This document shows, piece after piece, positions 1 to 7,832 of a stretch of DNA of 64,000 nt. The translations under genes were made by a program, and so were the position numbers. This stretch comes from Altererythrobacter sp. H2 (GTDB lineage Bacteria > Pseudomonadota > Alphaproteobacteria > Sphingomonadales > Sphingomonadaceae). Numbering within the stretch: position 1 is the stretch's first letter; every line of letters starts with the position of its first letter. The DNA is taken from contig NZ_CP141285.1 in assembly GCF_035319885.1 (NCBI RefSeq), positions 682,001 through 746,000 of the forward strand, in the 5' to 3' direction. Below the pieces are notes generated by a model. The model was given only the letters and a program-made list of their open reading frames with translations, ran no database searches and was not told the DNA's origin.

Positions 1-1444
1 CCAGGTGCCGCCCGCACAGTTCGTCCATCCCGTGGCCGCCCCCGATGCCCTCCTGCCCGCGCCCGGCATCGAGCGCGAAGCTGATGATCATGGTGTCATC
101 GATCGGATGGACGGCAACGCCGTACCGGGCGAGCACGTTGAGATCGTACTTGCCGTTCTGGAACACCTTGAGCACCGCGTCGCTGGCGAGCAGCGGCTGC
201 AACGCGGCGAGCGCTTCGGCCCGGTCGATCTGCACCGGCTTTTCGCTGAACATGTCGCTGCCGTAATGGCCGAGCGGGATGTAGCAGGCCTCGCCCGGTC
301 CGGTGGACAGGCTGATCCCGACCAGTTCTGCCTGCATCGCATCGAGGCTGGTGGTCTCGGTATCGACCGCCACTGCCCGCGCGGCAAAGGCACGGGCAAT
401 CCACCGGTCCAGTGCCTCGCGGGTCTGGACGCATTCATAGCGGGTGAGGTCGATAGCAGGCCATTCCGGCAGGGGCTGGCGGCTGCCTTCGGGCGCGGCC
501 ATGGCACCGGCGTTCACCGCCCTGGCCGGATTGAGGTCGGTCGTGCGCGAGGGGCTGCCCGAGCCGCTGTCCAGCCGCCGCAGCAGGCTGGTGAACCCGT
601 GTTTGCCGAGGAAGGCGGCGAGCGGTTCCGGCGGAACCCCGTCCAGCTTCATGTCGTCGAGCGGCACCGGCAGGTCGCAATCCTCTTTCAGGGTTACGAG
701 GATCCGGCTCAGTTCGGCATCCTTGCGGTGCTCGATCAGGCGTTCGCGCAGCTTGGACGGCTTCATCGCTTCTGCCGCATCGAGCGCGGCGGTGAGCGAG
801 CCATGATCCTGGATCAGCTTGGTCGCGGTCTTGGGGCCGATCCCGAAGATGCCGGGAATGTTGTCCACCGAATCGCCCATCAGGGCCAGGACGTCACCCA
901 CCAGTTCCGGCCCGACGCCGAACTTTTCCGCCACTTCGTCGAGGAAGATGCGCTGGTTCTTCATCGTGTCGAGCATGTCGACGCGGGCTCCGCCGCTCTC
1001 GCCGATCAGCTGCATCAGGTCCTTGTCGGACGACACGATGGTGACGTTCCACCCCTGCGCCTGCGCGACGCGGGCATAGCTGGCGATCAGGTCGTCCGCT
1101 TCGAAACCGGCAACTTCGATGCAGGGCAGGCTGAAAGCGCGGGTCGCATCGCGGATCAGCGGGAATTGCGGCACCAGGTCTTCCGGCGGGGGAGGGCGGT
1201 TGGCCTTGTACAGATCATAGATGTCGTTGCGGAAAGACGTGCTGCCGGCATCGAGGATGACCGCCAGATGCGTCGGCCCTTCCGCCTTGTCGAGGTCTTC
1301 GGCCAGCTTCCACAGCATGGTGGTATAGCCATAGACCGCGCCGACCGGGGTGCCTTCCGGATCGGTCAGGGGGGGCAGGCGGTGGTAGGCGCGGAAGATG
1401 TACGACGAACCGTCGACCAGGTAGAGATGGTTGCTGTCAGCCAT
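1..1444 (-). CDS. polA: DNA polymerase I, N-terminal part (cut by window edge)
   Basis: DNA polymerase I acts in Okazaki-fragment maturation and excision repair. The 481 residues visible run from the ATG at 1444 to the window edge with no stop. The N-terminus reads VDGSSYIFRAYH (residues 10-21), the hallmark of the 5'-nuclease domain, which extends to about residue 290. A 3'-5' exonuclease domain starts near residue 340 and keeps the acidic DTET motif near 360, so proofreading looks intact. The polymerase domain lies outside the window; family members are about 930 residues. The gene diverges from the small lipoprotein gene at 1696 across a 251-bp gap that should hold both promoters. Identification is secure; only completeness is unknown. 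Confidence 0.95.
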   Translation of the reverse strand, partial: MADSNHLYLVDGSSYIFRAYHRLPPLTDPEGTPVGAVYGYTTMLWKLAEDLDKAEGPTHLAVILDAGSTSFRNDIYDLYKANRPPPPEDLVPQFPLIRDATRAFSLPCIEVAGFEADDLIASYARVAQAQGWNVTIVSSDKDLMQLIGESGGARVDMLDTMKNQRIFLDEVAEKFGVGPELVGDVLALMGDSVDNIPGIFGIGPKTATKLIQDHGSLTAALDAAEAMKPSKLRERLIEHRKDAELSRILVTLKEDCDLPVPLDDMKLDGVPPEPLAAFLGKHGFTSLLRRLDSGSGSPSRTTDLNPARAVNAGAMAAPEGSRQPLPEWPAIDLTRYECVQTREALDRWIARAFAARAVAVDTETTSLDAMQAELVGISLSTGPGEACYIPLGHYGSDMFSEKPVQIDRAEALAALQPLLASDAVLKVFQNGKYDLNVLARYGVAVHPIDDTMIISFALDAGRGQEGIGGGHGMDELCGRHL

Positions 1445-1695
1445 GGCGTGTGGTTAGCAGCGGCGCGGGCAAAGACCAGACCGGATTTGCCGCCTGCTGC
1501 CGTGCTGCAGCGGGAATGGCGGAATTCCGCCAATTCGGGCAAAATCGTGGCAGATAATGCGGCTCCCGACGTAAATCCGCTTGCTTTGACACAATCCCGC
1601 CATTATTTACCCCCTCGAAGCCAGCCGCTTGGCCGGTTTCGCGCCAGGGTTCGCAAGACCCGGCGACCACACTCGCTGTTTAAGGATATTACACT

Positions 1696-1968
1696 ATGCG
1701 TAAGATCATTCTTGCTGCCGCCGCTGCCGGCGCCGCCCTGAGCCTCGCTGCTTGCTCGGAAGCCACCGAAGAAGCCGCCACCGAAACCGCTGATTCGGCT
1801 GCTGCCGACATGGAAGCCAACACCGACGCGATGGCCGAAGGCGCCACCGACGCTGCTGCTGCCGGTGCTGAAGCTGCCGCTGAAGGCGCTGAAGCTGCTG
1901 CTGAAGGCGCTGAAGCTGCTGCCGAAGGCGCTGCTGAAGCTGCAACTGAAGAAGCTGCTGCTGAATAA
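1696..1968 (+). CDS. Small Ala/Glu-rich lipoprotein with heptad repeats
   Basis: A 90-residue predicted lipoprotein of unknown function. The signal peptide ends in a lipobox, LAAC, with the lipidated cysteine at residue 20. The mature part is almost entirely Ala, Glu, Gly, Thr and Asp. Its C-terminal half repeats AEGAEAA with a seven-residue period, so it is likely an acidic helical rod anchored in the outer or inner membrane. The start is supported by AAGGA at 1682-1686, nine bases before ATG. A strong intrinsic terminator follows, so the gene is monocistronic. The low-complexity composition prevents a functional call; Ala/Glu-rich lipoproteins of this sort are common in sphingomonads. Confidence 0.85.
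   Translation: MRKIILAAAAAGAALSLAACSEATEEAATETADSAAADMEANTDAMAEGATDAAAAGAEAAAEGAEAAAEGAEAAAEGAAEAATEEAAAE
1858..1941 (+). repeat. 21-bp coding tandem repeat (AEGAEAA units)
   Basis: About four units of a 21-bp repeat inside the lipoprotein gene, encoding residues 55-82. The middle two units are AEGAEAA exactly; the outer two are degenerate. Near-identical tandem units of this kind can change copy number by slippage. Confidence 0.8.
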
Positions 1969-1992
1969 TCCTTTCGCTTCTAGCGAATCAGG

Positions 1993-2023
1993 AAAGGGCG
2001 GCGCCGCAAGGCGCCGCCCTTTT
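1993..2023 (+). terminator. Intrinsic terminator after the lipoprotein gene
   Basis: A perfect 10-bp GC stem (1996-2005 with 2010-2019) around the tetraloop GCAA is followed by TTTT at 2020-2023. It lies 25 bp after the stop codon at 1968. Confidence 0.9.
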
Positions 2024-2089
2024 CGTTTGTCCTGCCTTTTCGCTTGTCCTGGGTGAACCGTGTTCCTCAGGCAGGGGAACGGCGGGTGC

Positions 2090-3121
2090 TTATCGGCCGG
2101 TGTAGTTTGCCCCGGCCCAGCTGCGCCCATCGCTATCCGCGCTGTACCCGTCATAGATGGCGCGGGCGATCTGGGCGATGCGGGCTTCGCGGGCCGCACG
2201 CGAACCTTGCCCGGTCACATAGATCGCCAGGGCAATGGCGCGGCCATCCGGGGTGCGGATGAAGCCGATATCGCTGGAGGTGTTGTTGAGCGACCCGGTC
2301 TTGTTGCCGACAGTCAGGCTGGCGGGGAGCATCGCGCGGATCCGGCGCTTGCCGGTGACCGTGCGCTCCATCGCGCCAAGGATGACCTGGCGGTGGGCGG
2401 CGTTGAGCCAGCGCCCTTCGTGCAGGCCGACCATCAGCTCCAGCATGGCCTTGGGCGTGGCGCTGTCTCGCCGATCGACAATCGATGCGGGGTCGAATTC
2501 ACCGTCGTCGCGGACCAGTGTGGCGATGTCGCGCGTCAGCTCGAACTCGCGGATTCCGGCGCGGCGCATCCAGTCGTTGACCGCCTGCGGCCCGCCCACG
2601 ACTTGGAGCAGGGCGTCGGTCGCCGGGTTGGAACTGCGCGTGATCATCAGCTCGATCAGCTCGATTGCCGGCAGGTAATTGCCTTTGCGCACTGGCGCGC
2701 GGGCAGTGGAGAAGCGGGCTGAGCGTTCGGGGATCAGCAGCGGAAATTCGCTGCTCAGGCTCCAGCGGCCCTGTTCCACCCCTTCGAGGTAAGTCGCAGC
2801 GATCGCGATCTTGCTGGTGCTGGCCATCGGAAAGCGCTGGTCGCCCAGCACTGAAACCGTCTTGCCGCTGGCCAGATCGATCGCGGCCACTCCGATCCGG
2901 CCCTGTTCGCCGCTGGCAACCCGGGCAATCGCGGCGTCGAAGCCGCTTTCGTAAACGGCATTGAAGGTCTGAGGCGCGCGGGTCTGGGTGCCAAGCGTGT
3001 TGTCGAACGCGGCCTCCAGATCGGAAGATCCGCCCTGGGCACCCTGGGCCTGGGCGGCTCCGCTGAAGGTCATGGCAACGGCTGCCAGTGCGGGAGCGAG
3101 ATAACGCGCGAATACGGACAT
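2090..3121 (-). CDS. Class A beta-lactamase-like serine hydrolase
   Basis: A 343-residue exported protein of the penicillin-recognising serine hydrolase fold. It has a Sec signal peptide (cleavage near AQAQ, residue 26), the active-site STSK at 101-104, SSN at 163-165 in place of the class A SDN, RDSATP at 218-223 and KTG at 274-276. The order and spacing match class A beta-lactamases. The omega loop before RDSATP, however, has no recognisable ExxLN, so the general base Glu166 is either shifted or absent. It may be a divergent beta-lactamase with weak activity or a related peptidase/esterase. It diverges from the kinase gene at 3323. Family confidence is high; resistance activity is uncertain. 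Confidence 0.8.
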   Translation of the reverse strand: MSVFARYLAPALAAVAMTFSGAAQAQGAQGGSSDLEAAFDNTLGTQTRAPQTFNAVYESGFDAAIARVASGEQGRIGVAAIDLASGKTVSVLGDQRFPMASTSKIAIAATYLEGVEQGRWSLSSEFPLLIPERSARFSTARAPVRKGNYLPAIELIELMITRSSNPATDALLQVVGGPQAVNDWMRRAGIREFELTRDIATLVRDDGEFDPASIVDRRDSATPKAMLELMVGLHEGRWLNAAHRQVILGAMERTVTGKRRIRAMLPASLTVGNKTGSLNNTSSDIGFIRTPDGRAIALAIYVTGQGSRAAREARIAQIARAIYDGYSADSDGRSWAGANYTGR

Positions 3122-3322
3122 GTACTGACCCCTACACCCAATCTGGTTTGCACAGGCTTAACGGCAGCAGTTTTGCGGGAACAACCCGCTGCGCGACAGA
3201 AAGTGTCGCTGGCACGACCAAATCCTTTTCTACGTAATAATCCCGAGCCTCTCAAATTGCCGCCTTGTGTCGATGGCAGCCGGGCGGCAACATGCCGGGC
3301 AAACAGGTCAACGGGGAGAGGC

Positions 3323-4651
3323 ATGGACGATCTTGAGCGGGGGCTGGCGCGTGCCATGACGCGCGTCGGAACGGGCGAGCCGGCCGGTCTGCAGCGCCTG
3401 ACCGGCGGGGCAACCATGGAAAGCTGGCGCTTCGAGCAGGCCGGTGAAAGCTATGTCCTGCGCCGGGCGCCGAGTCTGGCCTTCATGGAAGGCCGCCCGT
3501 TCGGCCATGCCACCGAAGCAGCCATCATCCGCGCCGCCCGCGCCGCCGGGGTGACCGCCCCTGAAGTCATCACCGTCCTGGAAGCAGGCGATGGCATCGG
3601 CAGCGGGTTCATCATGCGCGCGCTGCCGGGCACGGCTGACCCGCGCAGCATCCAGGCCATGGCCGACCCAGCCACCGTCATGCGCGAGGCGGCGCGCGAT
3701 CTCGCCCGCATCCACTCGCTGCGCCGCGCCGACCTGCCGGGCGACGTGCCGGTGCTGGATTATGCCGAAGGGGTGGTGGGCCTGCGCCAGCAGTTCGACG
3801 AGGCGGGCGGCGACCGGCCGATTATCGCGGCTGGCCTGCGCTGGCTCACCGACAACCTGCCCGAACCGGCTGAGCCGGTGCTCAACCATGGCGATTACCG
3901 GCTCGGCAACCTCTTGTGCGAGGACAGCCACCTGACCGGCGTGCTCGACTGGGAGCTGGCGCATTTCGGCGATCCGCACGAAGATCTGGCCTTTGGCTGC
4001 ATGGCGGTGTGGCGTTTTGCCAATTACGACCGGCCTGCGCTGGGTCTGGGCAGCCTTGAGGATTATTTCGCGGCCTACGAGGCGGAAAGTGGGCGCACAG
4101 TCGATCCGGCGCGGTTCCGGTTCTGGTCAATCTATCGCACGGTGTGGTGGGCCCTGGGCTGCTTGCGCTGCGCGAAGTACTGGCGCGATGGTTCTGACCG
4201 GATGCTGGAGCGGGTGGTGATCTCGCGCCGCACGAGCGAGAACGAGCTCGACCTGCTGCTGTTGCTGGAGGAAGACGCACCGGCGGCGGAGCGCGCCCGG
4301 CTTCCGGCTGCCGCCGCCCCGCCGCCGCCTGAACAAGGCGAGGCAACCGCCGGCGAGATGGCCACGGCAATCAGCGAATGGCTGGCCACGATCAAGGATC
4401 GCCTGGAGGGGCACGACCGCTTCCAGATCGCAGTCGCCCGCAATGCGCTGGGCATGATCGCGCGCAGCGAGGGACAAGGCGACGTGCGGGACCGGGCTCT
4501 GTCCGAGGCGCTTCTGGCAGGCGAAAAGGGGCTCGCGACGCCCCGGCTGCTGGCTGACCTCAAGAGCCGGGCGCTGGCCAAGCTTGAAGCCGACATTCCC
4601 AGATACCCGGCGCTCGCCGTGGCGCGCCAAAAATGGACAGGAGAGAACTGA
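3323..4651 (+). CDS. APH-family phosphotransferase fused to a DUF6285-like C-terminal domain
   Basis: A 442-residue soluble kinase of the aminoglycoside/choline phosphotransferase fold. The ATG at 3323 follows GGGGAG at 3313-3318. The catalytic loop is HGDYRLGN (189-196) and the metal-binding motif is LDWE (208-211). After a Pro/Ala-rich linker, residues 346-442 form a separate helical domain resembling DUF6285, normally a small stand-alone protein beside such kinases. The TGA overlaps the next gene's ATG (TGATG), so the acyl-CoA dehydrogenase is co-translated. Kinase-ACAD pairs of this kind (ACAD10/11 in animals, LvaA/LvaC in Pseudomonas) phosphorylate 4-hydroxyacyl-CoA so it can be isomerised or eliminated. 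That role is inferred here; aminoglycoside resistance is unlikely. Confidence 0.85.
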   Translation: MDDLERGLARAMTRVGTGEPAGLQRLTGGATMESWRFEQAGESYVLRRAPSLAFMEGRPFGHATEAAIIRAARAAGVTAPEVITVLEAGDGIGSGFIMRALPGTADPRSIQAMADPATVMREAARDLARIHSLRRADLPGDVPVLDYAEGVVGLRQQFDEAGGDRPIIAAGLRWLTDNLPEPAEPVLNHGDYRLGNLLCEDSHLTGVLDWELAHFGDPHEDLAFGCMAVWRFANYDRPALGLGSLEDYFAAYEAESGRTVDPARFRFWSIYRTVWWALGCLRCAKYWRDGSDRMLERVVISRRTSENELDLLLLLEEDAPAAERARLPAAAAPPPPEQGEATAGEMATAISEWLATIKDRLEGHDRFQIAVARNALGMIARSEGQGDVRDRALSEALLAGEKGLATPRLLADLKSRALAKLEADIPRYPALAVARQKWTGEN

Positions 4652-5937
4652 TGGATTTTGCCGTCCCGCAGGAACTGGAAGACTACTACGCCGAGCTGAC
4701 TCGCTTCATCGAGGACACGATCATCCCGCTCGAGCAGCAGGACGACAACATCCGCTTTTTCGACCACCGGCGCGAATACGCGCGGACCGATTTCGAGAAC
4801 GGCGGCCTGCCGCGCCACGAATGGGAAGATCTGCTGCGCCAGTCGCGCAAGCTGGCTGACGAGGCGGGCCACTGGCGTTTCTCCGCGCCCAAGAAATACG
4901 GCGGCAAGGATGGCTCCAACCTGTGGATGGCGGTGATCCGTGATCGCTTCGCCCAGCGCGGGCTGGGCCTGCACAATGACCTGCAGAACGAGCACAGCAT
5001 CGTCGGCAATTTCCCCTTCGTCGCGATGTTCGAGCATTTCGGCACCGAGGAGCAGAAACAGGAATTCATCCTCGGCGGGTTTGAAGGCACCCGCCGGGTC
5101 GCCTTCGGCCTGACCGAGCCGCACCACGGCTCTGATGCGACCCACATGGAAACCGTCGCCGTGCGCGAGACCCGCGACGGGGTCGATGGCTGGCGGATCG
5201 ACGGGGAGAAGATGTGGATCACCGGGATGCACGTTGCCACCCACTGCGCGATGTTCGCGCGGACCGGCGGCAAGGCCGGCGATGCCAGCGGGATCACCTG
5301 CTTCCTCGTCCCCAACCCCACCGAGGGCCTCCAGATCGAGGAGTGGATGTGGACCTTCAACATGCCCACCGACCACCCGCGTCTGTCGGTAACCAACGTC
5401 TGGGTGCCGGACAGCGCGATCCTCGGGGTCGAAGGGCGCGGGTTGGCGCTGGCGCAGAGTTTCGTCCACCAGAACCGCATCCGCCAGGCCGCAAGCAGCC
5501 TTGGCGCGGCGACCTTCTGCGTTGAGGAAAGCGTGCGCTATGCGCGCGAGCGCAAGCCCTTCGGTGAGGAGCTGGCCCGCAACCAGGCGATCCAGTTCCC
5601 GCTGGTGGAACTGGCCACCCAGTGCGAGATGCTGCGCCTGCTGATCTACAAGACCGCGTGGGACATGGACAACATGCCCCACGAGATGATCGAGAAGACG
5701 ATCTCCGACAAGGTCTCCATGTGCAACTACTGGGCCAACCGGCTGGTGTGCCAGGCGGCGGACCGCGCGATGCAGGTCCATGGCGGCATCGGCTATTCGC
5801 GGCACAAGCCGTTCGAGCACATCTACCGCCACCACCGCCGCTACCGCATCACCGAAGGGGCGGAGGAAATCCAGATGCGCAAGGTTGGGGCCTACCTGTT
5901 CGGGTACCTGGGGCCGAAGCGGGGGATGTACGGATGA
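4651..5937 (+). CDS. Acyl-CoA dehydrogenase (ACAD10/11-like)
   Basis: A 428-residue FAD-dependent acyl-CoA dehydrogenase. Recognisable elements are TEPHHGSD (155-162), DGWRIDGEKMWITG, QVHGGIGYS and the C-terminal ITEGAEEIQ, whose Glu (about residue 402) is at the catalytic-base position. I chose ATG 4651, which overlaps the upstream stop as TGATG and is preceded by AGGAGAG at 4639-4645. An in-frame ATG at 4633 would add six residues. Coupling to the fused kinase upstream suggests the two act in sequence on hydroxyacyl-CoA intermediates, as in ACAD11 or the levulinate pathway. The exact chain length is not deducible. Confidence 0.9.
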   Translation: MDFAVPQELEDYYAELTRFIEDTIIPLEQQDDNIRFFDHRREYARTDFENGGLPRHEWEDLLRQSRKLADEAGHWRFSAPKKYGGKDGSNLWMAVIRDRFAQRGLGLHNDLQNEHSIVGNFPFVAMFEHFGTEEQKQEFILGGFEGTRRVAFGLTEPHHGSDATHMETVAVRETRDGVDGWRIDGEKMWITGMHVATHCAMFARTGGKAGDASGITCFLVPNPTEGLQIEEWMWTFNMPTDHPRLSVTNVWVPDSAILGVEGRGLALAQSFVHQNRIRQAASSLGAATFCVEESVRYARERKPFGEELARNQAIQFPLVELATQCEMLRLLIYKTAWDMDNMPHEMIEKTISDKVSMCNYWANRLVCQAADRAMQVHGGIGYSRHKPFEHIYRHHRRYRITEGAEEIQMRKVGAYLFGYLGPKRGMYG

Positions 5938-5982
5938 CGGGAAAAGGCTAGGCACTCCCGCGTCAAACGCTAGAAACGCCCC

Positions 5983-6846
5983 ATGACCACCTGGACCATC
6001 GGCATCATCGGGGGCAGCGGCCTCTACCAGATCGACGCATTGGAAGACGCGCAGTGGATCCGCGTCAACTCCCCGTTCGGCGAAGCGTCGGACGAGATCC
6101 TGTGCGGGCGGATCGGTCCGGTTCGGGTGCGCTTCCTCCCCCGCCACGGGCGCGGCCACCGCGTTGCCCCGTCGGAACTCAACGTCCGCGCCAATATTGA
6201 CGCGCTCAAGCGCGCCGGGTGCACCGACATTCTCGCCATCGGCGCGGTCGGCTCCCTGCGCGAGGAACTGCCGCCGGGCCGCTTCGTGGCGGTCGACCAG
6301 TTCATCGACCGCACCAAAGGTCGCCCATCCAGTTTCTTCGGCACCGGCATGGTCGCCCATGTCAGCATGGCCGAGCCGGTCTGCCCGCGCCTCAGCGCGA
6401 TGGCGGCGGACGCGGTCGAGGCGGCGGGCGGCACGGTCGTGCGCGGTGGCACCTATCTCGCGATGGAAGGGCCGCAGTTTTCCACCCGCGCAGAAAGCCA
6501 CCTCTACCGCCAGTGGGGTGCGGACGTGATCGGGATGACCGCCATGCCGGAAGCGAAACTGTGCCGCGAGGCGGAGATGCCTTACGCCCTGCTCGGCATG
6601 GTGACCGATTACGACTGCTGGCGCGAGGATGCCGCCTTTGTCGAAGTCAGCCAGGTGCTGGAACAGATGCACGCCAATGGCGCGATTGCGCGGCAGGCGG
6701 TGGAGCGGTTCATCGCCGCCCTGCCCGAAGTGCGTGAACCCACACCGCTTGACACCGTGCTCGACCACGCCCTGATCACCGCGCCCGATGCGCGCGATCC
6801 GGCCGTGCTGGCGAAGCTGGATGCGGTGGCGGGACGGGTGCTCTAG
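5983..6846 (+). CDS. mtnP: S-methyl-5'-thioadenosine phosphorylase
   Basis: A 287-residue purine nucleoside phosphorylase of the MTAP type. It cleaves methylthioadenosine with phosphate into adenine and methylthioribose-1-phosphate in methionine salvage. Motifs are the phosphate-binding GGSGLY (10-15), RHGRGH (54-59), TYLAMEGPQFSTRAES and GMTAMPEAKLCREAE, typical of the family along its full length. It begins 45 bp after the dehydrogenase gene and may be read through from it. Its stop overlaps the stop of the convergent radical SAM gene by 4 bp. No other mtn genes are seen nearby. Other 5'-deoxyadenosine derivatives could be substrates given the neighbour. Confidence 0.93.
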   Translation: MTTWTIGIIGGSGLYQIDALEDAQWIRVNSPFGEASDEILCGRIGPVRVRFLPRHGRGHRVAPSELNVRANIDALKRAGCTDILAIGAVGSLREELPPGRFVAVDQFIDRTKGRPSSFFGTGMVAHVSMAEPVCPRLSAMAADAVEAAGGTVVRGGTYLAMEGPQFSTRAESHLYRQWGADVIGMTAMPEAKLCREAEMPYALLGMVTDYDCWREDAAFVEVSQVLEQMHANGAIARQAVERFIAALPEVREPTPLDTVLDHALITAPDARDPAVLAKLDAVAGRVL

Positions 6847-7832
6847 GCGGAACAGCTCGCCCCGCCGAGCACGCAGAAGCGGGCGCAGTGGGGGTGGTTG
6901 AGGGCGATTTCGCCCGAGGCTTCGGCCAGCGTCGCGCCCATGTCGAACTGCGGGTCGTAAGGGATCAGCGTGCAGGCGGCGACGCGCGGGGCGGGCTCGC
7001 CCTTGCGGTGGACGACCATCCGGCTGGTCGCGCACATGATTTGCGCCGGTGACTTGCCGAGGATGCCCCAGCAATCGACCGTGATTTCGGCAATGTCGCG
7101 GGTCGCGTCCATTTCCGGGAACAGCACCAGCCGGGCCGGATCGTGCGCGTCGATCCCCACGCCCTCGGCGGCGAACAGCCGGGCGTAGCCATCGCGCGCT
7201 TCGCCCATGCTTTCGCCCGGCAGCAGGCGGCCTGCGACCGCGATGGAGAAATGGTTGTCTGACAGCCATTTCAGGCCGTCCAGCCCCGGCGCCCAGCTGT
7301 TCGGACCGCGCTCGCCTTCGTGGCCTGCTTGCGTGTGGTGGTCGAGGCTCACGCGGATCGTCAGCCTGTCCCCGAACCGCGCGCGCAGGGCGAGCAATGC
7401 CGCCTCGTGGCGTCGCATCGGCTTCATCGCATTGCTCAGCACCAGAGCGTCGAACCCGCGTTCGAGCGCATCGGTGAGCATGGCGAGGAACTGCGGGTTC
7501 ATGAACGGCTCGCCGCCGGTAAAGCCGATCTCGCGGGTGCCCATCCCCTGCGCCTCGTCGAGGAAACGCGCCGCGTCGCTGGCGGCAAGATAGACCAGCG
7601 CATCGTTGGTCGGGCTGCTTTCGATGTAGCAGGTGGCGCAGGCGAGGTTGCACAGCGTCCCGGTGTTGAGCCACAGCGTTTCGAGCCGGGTTAGTGGCAC
7701 TGATGCCCGGCGCTCGCCCTTGGCGGTCCATTCGGGATCGGCGAACTTCTCCCGCGGCAGCAGTGCCCCGTCGACCCGGAACGGCGAGGGGCCTGTGGGC
7801 GCGTTGCGCGAGCGGGTGCGGGCCTCGCTCAT
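6843..7832 (-). CDS. Radical SAM protein with extra C-terminal cysteines
   Basis: A 329-residue radical SAM enzyme. The cluster-binding CxxxCxxC is CNLACATC at residues 61-68, followed by the GFTGGEPFMNP motif (glycine-rich, SAM contact). Three cysteines at the extreme C-terminus (316, 320, 327) could bind a second cluster. The C-terminus is unlike MoaA SPASM domains, and the substrate is unknown. The ATG at 7832 overlaps the upstream gene's TGA as ATGA, so the protein is co-translated with the MerA-like flavoprotein. With the TIGR04282/04283-type glycosyltransferases further upstream, a role in making an unusual sugar or adenosyl-derived metabolite is possible but inferred. It is not ArsS by motif and not HpnH by context. 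Confidence 0.85.
   Translation of the reverse strand: MSEARTRSRNAPTGPSPFRVDGALLPREKFADPEWTAKGERRASVPLTRLETLWLNTGTLCNLACATCYIESSPTNDALVYLAASDAARFLDEAQGMGTREIGFTGGEPFMNPQFLAMLTDALERGFDALVLSNAMKPMRRHEAALLALRARFGDRLTIRVSLDHHTQAGHEGERGPNSWAPGLDGLKWLSDNHFSIAVAGRLLPGESMGEARDGYARLFAAEGVGIDAHDPARLVLFPEMDATRDIAEITVDCWGILGKSPAQIMCATSRMVVHRKGEPAPRVAACTLIPYDPQFDMGATLAEASGEIALNHPHCARFCVLGGASCSA

Noticed and set aside
5-1741. 578-codon plus-strand reading frame across polA
   Set aside because: It is antisense to a clearly conserved DNA polymerase I gene and lacks any family motif; long antisense frames are expected at this GC content.
3323-4651. Aminoglycoside resistance gene
   Set aside because: The APH-type fold is shared with metabolic kinases; coupling to an acyl-CoA dehydrogenase and the C-terminal fusion indicate a metabolic role.
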